A DNA stretch of 64,000 bases from Novosphingobium kaempferiae (GTDB lineage Bacteria; Pseudomonadota; Alphaproteobacteria; Sphingomonadales; Sphingomonadaceae). The stretch covers positions 2,108,001 through 2,172,000 of the forward strand of contig NZ_CP089301.1 in assembly GCF_021227995.1 (NCBI RefSeq). Direction: 5' to 3'. Position numbers and translations under genes: made by a program. How positions within the stretch are numbered: the first letter of the stretch is position 1; each line of letters starts with the position of its first letter. This document shows positions 58,624 to 64,000 of this stretch, piece by piece. The notes below the pieces were generated by a model, which ran no database searches, had not been told where the DNA came from, and saw only the letters and a list, made by a program, of their open reading frames with translations.

Positions 58624-60063
58624 TCAGGCGAACAGCCCCTCGGGCTCCTCGATCAGCGACTTCAGGGTCTGGAGGAACTGCGCCCCCGCCGCCCCGTCGA
58701 TGGCGCGGTGATCGACCGAGAGGGTGAAGGAGATCCGCGTCTCGAACGCGACTCCGCCCGCCGTCTCCACCGGCACACGCGCTGCGGCGCCGACGGCGAG
58801 GATCGCGCCCTGCGGCGGGTTGATGATCGCGTCGAAGTTCTCGATCCCGAACATGCCGAGGTTGGAGACGGAGAACGTGCCCCCTTCCATGTCCTCCATG
58901 CTGAGGCCCTTACCCTGCGCCTTGTCGATCAGCCGCCGGGTTTCCGCCGCGATCTGGTCGATGCGCATGAGATTGGCCTGGCGCACCACCGGGGTGACGA
59001 GGCCCTTGGGGCTGGCGACCGCAATGGCGACGTCGGCGTGGGGGTAGCGGTGGATCTCCTGCCCGTGGACCTGCACGTTGACGTCCGGATGGCGGGCGAG
59101 AGCCGTGGCGCTGGCCTTGACGATCCAGTCGTTCACCGAAGCCTTGCTGCCGAGCACGACGTTGGCGGTCTTGCGCATTTCCAGCAGCTTGTCGGCGCTG
59201 GCGGACATGCGCAGGTAGAAGTGCGGGATCTCCTGCTTGGCCTGCGTCAGCCGCTGGGCGACGACCTTGCGGATGCGGTCGAAGGGGACGACTTCGGGGC
59301 GGTTCTCACCTGCCACGAACTCCGGCGTGCCGATGGCCCCGCTTGCAGCCTTCGGCGCAGGCACCAGCGCCAGCACGTCCGCCTTGGAGATGCGCCCGCG
59401 CGGTCCGGTGCCGGTGAGGCCCTGCAACGAAAGCCCGTGCAGCGCGGCAATGCGGCGGGCGAGCGGGGAAGCGAAGATCTTGAGATCCTCGATCTCCACC
59501 GGCAGCGTGCCCTTCGGGGCCGTCGTGGCAGGGCCGCGCAGGGCCTTGACCACGTCCTGATGGGTGATGCGCCCGCCCCGGCCCGAACCTTCGATAACGG
59601 CGACGTCGACGCCCTCTTCTTCGGCGAGGCGCAGGGCCTCGGGGCTGATCGGGCGGTTGGTCTCGATCTTCACGCGGGCCTTGACCGGCTCGGCGGTGGC
59701 CACGGCGGCGACCGGCTCGGGTTCGGTCTTGGTCTTTTCCGCGCCTTTGGCGATGCCGCCCTCGGCAGGCTTGAAGTCGGCCACGAAGGCGTCGATCTCG
59801 GCGTCGGAGTGCGACCCCTCGTCGAATACCGCCAGCAGCGCGCCGACGGGGTCGGGCTCGCCGCTGCCGCCGGGGACCACGATGCGGCGCACGGTGGCGT
59901 CGTATTCGGCCTCGACCTCGTTGGTGATCTTGTCGGTTTCGATCAGGCACAGCGTCTGGCCGCGCTTGAAGGTGTCACCCTCCTTCACGGTCCATTCGGC
60001 GATAGTGCCCTCGGTCATTTCGATGCCCCACTTCGGCATCGTGAAGGCGCGGATGCGGCTCAT
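58624..60063 (-). CDS. 2-oxoacid dehydrogenase E2 component (lipoamide acyltransferase)
   Basis: 479-residue E2. Order: lipoyl domain (about 5-80) with the modified Lys in LCLIETDKITNEVEAEY; Ala/Pro linker; peripheral E1/E3-binding domain twice (ISPEALRLAEEEGVDVAVIE and ASPLARRIAALHGLSLQGL, the second followed by TGTGPRGRI); catalytic CAT domain (about 250-479) ending VDHRAIDGAAGAQFL with the active-site His and Asp. The tandem binding domains are unusual, most E2s having one. Forms an acyl-transfer complex with the E1 subunits encoded just upstream; E3 is not in the window. The acetoin/pyruvate type is the nearest subgroup. Confidence 0.92.
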   Translation of the reverse strand: MSRIRAFTMPKWGIEMTEGTIAEWTVKEGDTFKRGQTLCLIETDKITNEVEAEYDATVRRIVVPGGSGEPDPVGALLAVFDEGSHSDAEIDAFVADFKPAEGGIAKGAEKTKTEPEPVAAVATAEPVKARVKIETNRPISPEALRLAEEEGVDVAVIEGSGRGGRITHQDVVKALRGPATTAPKGTLPVEIEDLKIFASPLARRIAALHGLSLQGLTGTGPRGRISKADVLALVPAPKAASGAIGTPEFVAGENRPEVVPFDRIRKVVAQRLTQAKQEIPHFYLRMSASADKLLEMRKTANVVLGSKASVNDWIVKASATALARHPDVNVQVHGQEIHRYPHADVAIAVASPKGLVTPVVRQANLMRIDQIAAETRRLIDKAQGKGLSMEDMEGGTFSVSNLGMFGIENFDAIINPPQGAILAVGAAARVPVETAGGVAFETRISFTLSVDHRAIDGAAGAQFLQTLKSLIEEPEGLFA

Positions 60064-60076
60064 CTGGGCATCTCCC

Positions 60077-61090
60077 TCACCGGTATTCGAGCGACTTGCG
60101 CACGGCGGCGGCGATCTTCGCGGGGCTGGGCAGGTAGGCGCTTTCCAGCTCGCGCGCGAAGGGCACCGGGGTGTGCGGCGGCGTCACCATCTCGACCGGC
60201 GCCCTGAGGCTGGCGAAAGCCTTCTGGGCGATGAGCGAGGAGATGTCCGTCGCCAGCGAGCAGCGCGGCGGCGCTTCGTCGACGATCACCGCGCGGCCGG
60301 TCACTTCGACGGAATCGAGGATCGCCTCCTCGTCCAGCGGCGACGTGGTGCGCAGGTCGATCACGTCGCAGCCGATGCCGTCCTGCGCCAGATCGTCCGC
60401 CGCCGTCTCGGCATAGCCGACCATCATGCCGGTGGCGACGATCGTCACGTCCTGACCCGCACGGGCAAGGCGGGCGTGGCCGAAGGGGATCGTGAAGTCC
60501 GGATCGTCGGGCACTTCACCCTTCATGCCGTAGAGGAACTTGTGCTCCAGGAAGACCACCGGGTCGTCGTCGCGGATGGCCTGGCGCAGCAGGCCGCAGG
60601 CGTCGGCGGGGGTGGCGGGCATCGCCACCTTGATGCCGGGCATGTTGGTGACGAACTGGGAAATCATCTGGCTGTGCTGCGCGGCGGCGTTGTAGCCCGC
60701 GCCCACCGGCATGCGGATCACCGCCGGGCAGATCGACTTGCCGCCGAACATGTAGCGGAACTTGGCGATCTGGTTCCACAGCTGGTCCATGCACACGCCG
60801 ATGAAGTCGGCGAACATGATCTCCGCCACCGGGCGCTTGCCGGCCAGCGCAAGGCCGCCTGCCGCGCCCATGATGGCGCTTTCGCTGATCGGGGTGTCGA
60901 TCACCCGGTCGGGGCCGAACGCCTCGTAGAACCCGGTCGAGGTGGACCAGATGCCGCCGATGGCTTCCGGGCCGCCTGCGGTGCCCATGCCCCCTGCAAC
61001 GTCCTCGCCCAGCACGACGACACGCTCGTCGCGCTGCATTTCCTGGAAGATCGTGTTACGGATGGCATCGCGATACATCATTCTTGCCAT
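60077..61090 (-). CDS. 2-oxoacid dehydrogenase E1 subunit beta
   Basis: 337-residue E1-beta with transketolase-like PYR domain. MMYRDAIRNTIFQEMQRDER start, LGEDVAGGMGTAGG, ESAIMGAAGGLALAGKRPV (with the thiamine-activating Glu) and PHTPVPFARELESAYLPS near the end. Closest to acetoin dehydrogenase AcoB and PDH E1-beta. Lies 17 bases after the alpha subunit gene and 13 before E2, an uninterrupted operon E1-alpha, E1-beta, E2. Confidence 0.93.
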   Translation of the reverse strand: MARMMYRDAIRNTIFQEMQRDERVVVLGEDVAGGMGTAGGPEAIGGIWSTSTGFYEAFGPDRVIDTPISESAIMGAAGGLALAGKRPVAEIMFADFIGVCMDQLWNQIAKFRYMFGGKSICPAVIRMPVGAGYNAAAQHSQMISQFVTNMPGIKVAMPATPADACGLLRQAIRDDDPVVFLEHKFLYGMKGEVPDDPDFTIPFGHARLARAGQDVTIVATGMMVGYAETAADDLAQDGIGCDVIDLRTTSPLDEEAILDSVEVTGRAVIVDEAPPRCSLATDISSLIAQKAFASLRAPVEMVTPPHTPVPFARELESAYLPSPAKIAAAVRKSLEYR

Positions 61091-61107
61091 GGGTCTCGCT
61101 CCTGCCG

Positions 61108-62097
61108 TCAGTAGCTGATGTAGACGTTTTCGAGGACGTTCTCGGGCTGCGGGCGCGCCGCTGCCCGAGATGCCGCGACGGCATCCTCGATGGCCTTGAG
61201 GGATTCGGTGTCGATGGCGTCGAGATCCACGTCCTCCAGCAGCTTCGCGCCGGTCACACTGGCGCGGAAGATCTTGAGGCAGTCCCGCTCGGCGCGCAGG
61301 CGATCAAGCTCGCCGTCGCCGCGATAGCGCTGCGGATCGCCCTCGAAGTGGCCGAAGAAGCGCTCGGTGTCGAACTCCACCGCCGCCGGGCCATTGCCGG
61401 GGACGCGGACATATTCCAGCACCTCGCGGAAAGTGTCGTGGACGGCGAAGAAGTCGGTGCCGTCCGCGCGCCAGACTTTCATGCCGAACGCCTCGGCGCG
61501 GCTGGCGATGTCCTTGTTCGTGCCCACCGCGTAATCGACGCCGGTGTGCTCGGAATAGTGGTTGTTCTCGAAGACGAAGATCGCCGGGGCCTTGGTGACG
61601 ACCGCAAGGTTCATCGCCTCGAACGTGGTGCCCTGGTTGCAGGCGCCATCGCCCGAGAACGCGATGGAGACGGCCAGCTTGCCGTCGGCATCCGGACCGT
61701 CGATCTTGCTGGAGATCGCCGCGCCCACCGCGATCGGCGCGCCCGCGCCGACGATGCCGTTGGCGCCCAGCATGCCCTTGTCGATGTCGGCGATGTGCAT
61801 CGACCCGCCCTTGCCGTTGCAAAGGCCCTCCTGGCTGCCCCAGATCTCCTTCATCATGCCGCCAAGGTCGCAGCCCTTGGCAAGGCAGTGGCCGTGGCCG
61901 CGGTGGGTGGAGACGATCTTGTCGCGCTCGGTCAGGTGCTCGCACACGCCCACGGCGACGGCTTCCTGCCCGGAATAGAGGTGCGTGAAGCCCGCGATCT
62001 CGCCGGTCTGGATCTCCTCGTGGAGCCGTTCCTCGAATTCGCGGATCAGCTTCATCTGCCGATAGGCGCGGGTCAGCGCCTCGCGGTTGAGCTGCAT
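61108..62097 (-). CDS. 2-oxoacid dehydrogenase E1 subunit alpha
   Basis: 329-residue thiamine-diphosphate E1-alpha. The ATG at 62097 follows GAGGAA by 6 bases. HTLYSGQEAVAVGVCEH-like FTHLYSGQEAVAVGVCEHL (56-74), RGHGHCLAKGCD, GKGGSMHIAD and the thiamine motif FSGDGACNQGTTFEAMN with FENNHYSEHT. Ends with AAARPQPENVLENVYISY. Together with the next two genes it oxidatively decarboxylates a 2-oxoacid or cleaves acetoin. An intergenic palindromic repeat precedes it, separating it from the upstream acyl-CoA dehydrogenase. Confidence 0.93.
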   Translation of the reverse strand: MQLNREALTRAYRQMKLIREFEERLHEEIQTGEIAGFTHLYSGQEAVAVGVCEHLTERDKIVSTHRGHGHCLAKGCDLGGMMKEIWGSQEGLCNGKGGSMHIADIDKGMLGANGIVGAGAPIAVGAAISSKIDGPDADGKLAVSIAFSGDGACNQGTTFEAMNLAVVTKAPAIFVFENNHYSEHTGVDYAVGTNKDIASRAEAFGMKVWRADGTDFFAVHDTFREVLEYVRVPGNGPAAVEFDTERFFGHFEGDPQRYRGDGELDRLRAERDCLKIFRASVTGAKLLEDVDLDAIDTESLKAIEDAVAASRAAARPQPENVLENVYISY

Positions 62098-62144
62098 CAG
62101 GGGTTCCTCTCGTTGATGGTGTTGATTTCGAGACAACACCCTTT

Positions 62145-62227
62145 CGTCATTGCGAGCGCAGCGAAGCAATCCAGTGCGGAGCCGCGCCGCTTTGGATTGC
62201 CGCGGCCCTGCGGGCCTCGCAATGACG
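62145..62227. repeat. Family A palindromic repeat, mosaic copy 4
   Basis: The left arm is of the standard family A type (CGTCATTGCGAGCGCAGCG). The right arm keeps the ends (TTGGATTGC and CTCGCAATGACG), but its middle is replaced by CGCGGCCCTGCGGGC, so the hairpin pairs only at both ends of the arms. It sits inside the acyl-CoA/E1 operon. Confidence 0.85.
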
Positions 62228-62248
62228 AGGAAGGGTGAGGCAGGATGG

Positions 62249-63457
62249 TCACAGGCCCAGCACAGACTTGGCGATGATGGTGCTCTGAACTTCGTTGGTG
62301 CCGCCGAAGATCGTCCACGCGCGGCTGTTGAGATAGCGGGCGGAGGCGACCTGCGCGGCCTTTGAATGGACGGCGGGCGGCGCGTTGTCGCCATAGAGCG
62401 GGCGCGCCGTCTCCAGCTGGAGCCCGGCCGGGCCGTAGAGGTCCACCGCCAGCAGGTCGATCTCCTGCCGCAGGTTGGACGCGAGCAGCTTGGTGAGCGA
62501 GGTCTGAGGCCCCGCCTTGCGGCCCTTGGCGATCTCCGAGATGATCTTCAGCTCGATCATCTCCAGTGCGTTGACCGAAAGCCGGGCCTTGGCCACGCGG
62601 CGGCGCCAGTCGGTCTGGTCGGCAAGGATACCCCCCTTCCCATCGCTCTCCTCCTTCGCGGCCGCCTCGATCTGGTCGAGATCGTAGCCGAGCTTGGGGG
62701 CGTGGCAAGAACCGCCGCGCTCGTTCTCCAGCAGGAACTTGGCGATGGTCCAGCCGTCGCCCTCCCCGCCGACGAGGTTCTCCGCCGGGACCATGACGTC
62801 CTCGAGGAAGACCTGGTTGACCTCATGGTCGCCCGCATTGGTCAGGATCGGGCGGACCGAGACGCCGGGCGTGGCAAGGTCGATCAGCAGGAAGGAGATG
62901 CCCGCCTGCTTCTTCACCTCGGTATTGGTGCGGACCAGCGTGAACATGCGGTTGGCGTGGTGCGCGTGGGTGGTCCAGATCTTCGATCCGTTGACGCGGT
63001 AGTGATCGCCCTCCCTGACCGCGCGGGTCTTGAGGCTGGCAAGGTCGGACCCCGCGCCCGGCTCGGAGAAGCCCTGGCACCAGTAATCCTCGCCCGAGAG
63101 GATGCGCGGAAGAACCTCAGCCTTCTGCGCGTCGGTGCCGAAGTTGTAGATCACCGGGGCCAGCAGCTTGAGGCCGAGCACGGTCAGGTTCGGCGCACCG
63201 GCAGCCGCGCATTCCTTCTCGAATAGGTAGCGCTGCAGCGGCGTCCAGCCGGTGCCGCCGTGTTCGGCGGGCCACTGGTAGCCGAGCCAGCCCTTTTCGT
63301 GCAGCACGGCGTTCCACGCCTGCCCGATCTCCGGCTCGACGAAGACCGAGGGGGTCGCCGCGGCGCCCGCCTTGACCTCCGCCGGAAGGTGGTCGCGCAG
63401 GAAAGTGCGGACCTCTTCGCGGAAAGCGGCATCTTCGGGGGAAAGTTCGATATCCAT
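62249..63457 (-). CDS. Acyl-CoA dehydrogenase
   Basis: 402-residue acyl-CoA dehydrogenase of the subgroup beginning MDIELSPEDAAFREEVRTFL, common in sterol, terpenoid and aromatic-acid degradation clusters. FAD and substrate loops: CQGFSEPGAGSDLASLKTRA, HYRVNGSKIWTTHAHHANRM and ENERGGSCHAPKLG; the end SRAWTIFGGTNEVQSTIIAK carries the conserved Gly-Gly-Thr near the flavin. Differs clearly from the ACAD at 56835. Preceded by the thiolase gene (5-base gap) and followed by the family A mosaic repeat. Confidence 0.93.
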   Translation of the reverse strand: MDIELSPEDAAFREEVRTFLRDHLPAEVKAGAAATPSVFVEPEIGQAWNAVLHEKGWLGYQWPAEHGGTGWTPLQRYLFEKECAAAGAPNLTVLGLKLLAPVIYNFGTDAQKAEVLPRILSGEDYWCQGFSEPGAGSDLASLKTRAVREGDHYRVNGSKIWTTHAHHANRMFTLVRTNTEVKKQAGISFLLIDLATPGVSVRPILTNAGDHEVNQVFLEDVMVPAENLVGGEGDGWTIAKFLLENERGGSCHAPKLGYDLDQIEAAAKEESDGKGGILADQTDWRRRVAKARLSVNALEMIELKIISEIAKGRKAGPQTSLTKLLASNLRQEIDLLAVDLYGPAGLQLETARPLYGDNAPPAVHSKAAQVASARYLNSRAWTIFGGTNEVQSTIIAKSVLGL

Positions 63458-63462
63458 TCGCT

Positions 63463-64000
63463 TCAGCGTTCCAGAATGGTGACTGCGGAGACGCCCGGAG
63501 CGCCGTAGACATGGCTGTATGCCGTCTTCGGCGCATCAGGCACCTGACGGCCACCGCCGTCTCCCCGCAGTTGCACGACGTTTTCGTAGACCTGGCGCAG
63601 GCCCGATGCGCCGATCGGCTCGCCACAGGCGAGGCATCCGCCGTCCGTGTTGACCGGCAGCGCACCGTTGATCTCGGTGCGCCCCTCGGCCAGCCACTGC
63701 TCCTGCTCGCCGTCGGCGCAGAAGCCGTTCTCGGCCATGTGCATGATCTCCGCGCCCGCCTCGGTATCCTGGAGCTGGGCGACGTCGATGTCCCCCGGGC
63801 CGATTCCGGCAAGGCGGAAGGCATCGGCCGAGGCGATGCGCGAGGCCGTGCCGCGCGGCCCGGTATCGTCCTCCACCACGTCGACCGAGGGCGCGAAGAC
63901 CTCGAAGCTGTGCGGCGGGCGGGTGCGCATGGTCGCGGCCTTGAGCCGGATCAGCGGCTTGCCCAGCTCGCGCGCCTTCTTCTCGCTGGCGAGGACCAGC
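63463..64000 (-). CDS. Thiolase/SCP2-type acetyl-CoA acetyltransferase, N-terminus outside window (partial)
   Basis: C-terminal 178 residues of a thiolase-fold protein; the start lies beyond the right edge. Visible: SADAFRLAGIGPGDIDVAQL with the domain-switch region, FCADGEQEQWLAEG and the C-terminal active-site motif NTDGGCLACGEPIGASGLRQ, which keeps the second catalytic Cys but has Glu in the usual His position of GHPxG. Such lipid-transfer/thiolase-like proteins with altered residues often act in side-chain shortening of sterols or in retro-aldol steps rather than in normal beta-oxidation. First visible gene of the operon with acyl-CoA dehydrogenase downstream. Confidence 0.85.
   Translation of the reverse strand, partial: LVLASEKKARELGKPLIRLKAATMRTRPPHSFEVFAPSVDVVEDDTGPRGTASRIASADAFRLAGIGPGDIDVAQLQDTEAGAEIMHMAENGFCADGEQEQWLAEGRTEINGALPVNTDGGCLACGEPIGASGLRQVYENVVQLRGDGGGRQVPDAPKTAYSHVYGAPGVSAVTILER

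Overview
The window is GC-rich (about two thirds G+C by eye) and densely packed. Codon use, two long TonB-dependent receptors, Tat-exported glycosidases, an RpoZ of alphaproteobacterial type and dispersed palindromic repeats of a kind common in sphingomonads suggest an alphaproteobacterium of the Sphingomonadales (Novosphingobium, Sphingobium or Sphingomonas-like). No phage, plasmid, insertion sequence, CRISPR, tRNA or rRNA was seen.

Layout. 1-5.3 kb: a divergent sugar-oxidation cluster (GMC oxidoreductase, frameshifted GPH symporter and TIM-barrel isomerase on the minus strand; Gfo/Idh/MocA oxidoreductase and a second TIM-barrel isomerase on the plus strand). 5.5-13 kb: periplasmic trehalase, TonB receptor, type-B carboxylesterase, PfkB sugar kinase. 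12.8-13.7 kb: a gene-poor island of repeats holding a candidate structured RNA with its own promoter and terminator. 13.7-20 kb: amidase, MFS transporter, pectin methylesterase and two Tat-type exported glycosidases. 20-41 kb: a large plant-cell-wall locus with two GH42 beta-galactosidases, GH127, GH29, GH106, a DUF5060/apiosidase-like protein, two MFS transporters, a FadR-type GntR regulator, and a RuBisCO-like protein followed by a DUF1537 (four-carbon acid sugar) kinase. 41-53 kb: a second divergent unit with TonB receptor, FGGY kinase, split transketolase, DeoR regulator, TIM-barrel isomerase and GH78. 53-56 kb: DUF3667 membrane protein, ParA-like ATPase, RpoZ. 55.8-64 kb: a minus-strand acyl-CoA and 2-oxoacid dehydrogenase operon (thiolase, two acyl-CoA dehydrogenases, E1 alpha, E1 beta, E2, VOC protein, phosphotransferase).

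How it may work together. Exported pectin-directed enzymes (pectin esterase, rhamnosidases, galactosidases, fucosidase, arabinofuranosidase, apiosidase-like protein) would take apart rhamnogalacturonan side chains. TonB receptors and MFS proteins would import the products. The RuBisCO-like protein plus DUF1537 kinase match the D-apionate (OiaX/OiaK) route. The FGGY kinase, split transketolase and isomerase match the D-apiose to apulose-4-phosphate route (ApsI, AplK, AptA/AptB). Apiose is the hallmark sugar of rhamnogalacturonan II, so the window can be read as a proteobacterial RG-II/apiose utilisation locus with both known apiose routes. This reading comes from family membership and gene order and is untested here.

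A recurring TTGTATGAY motif in three intergenic regions suggests a regulon for the GntR protein. A separate DeoR unit appears to control the transketolase branch.
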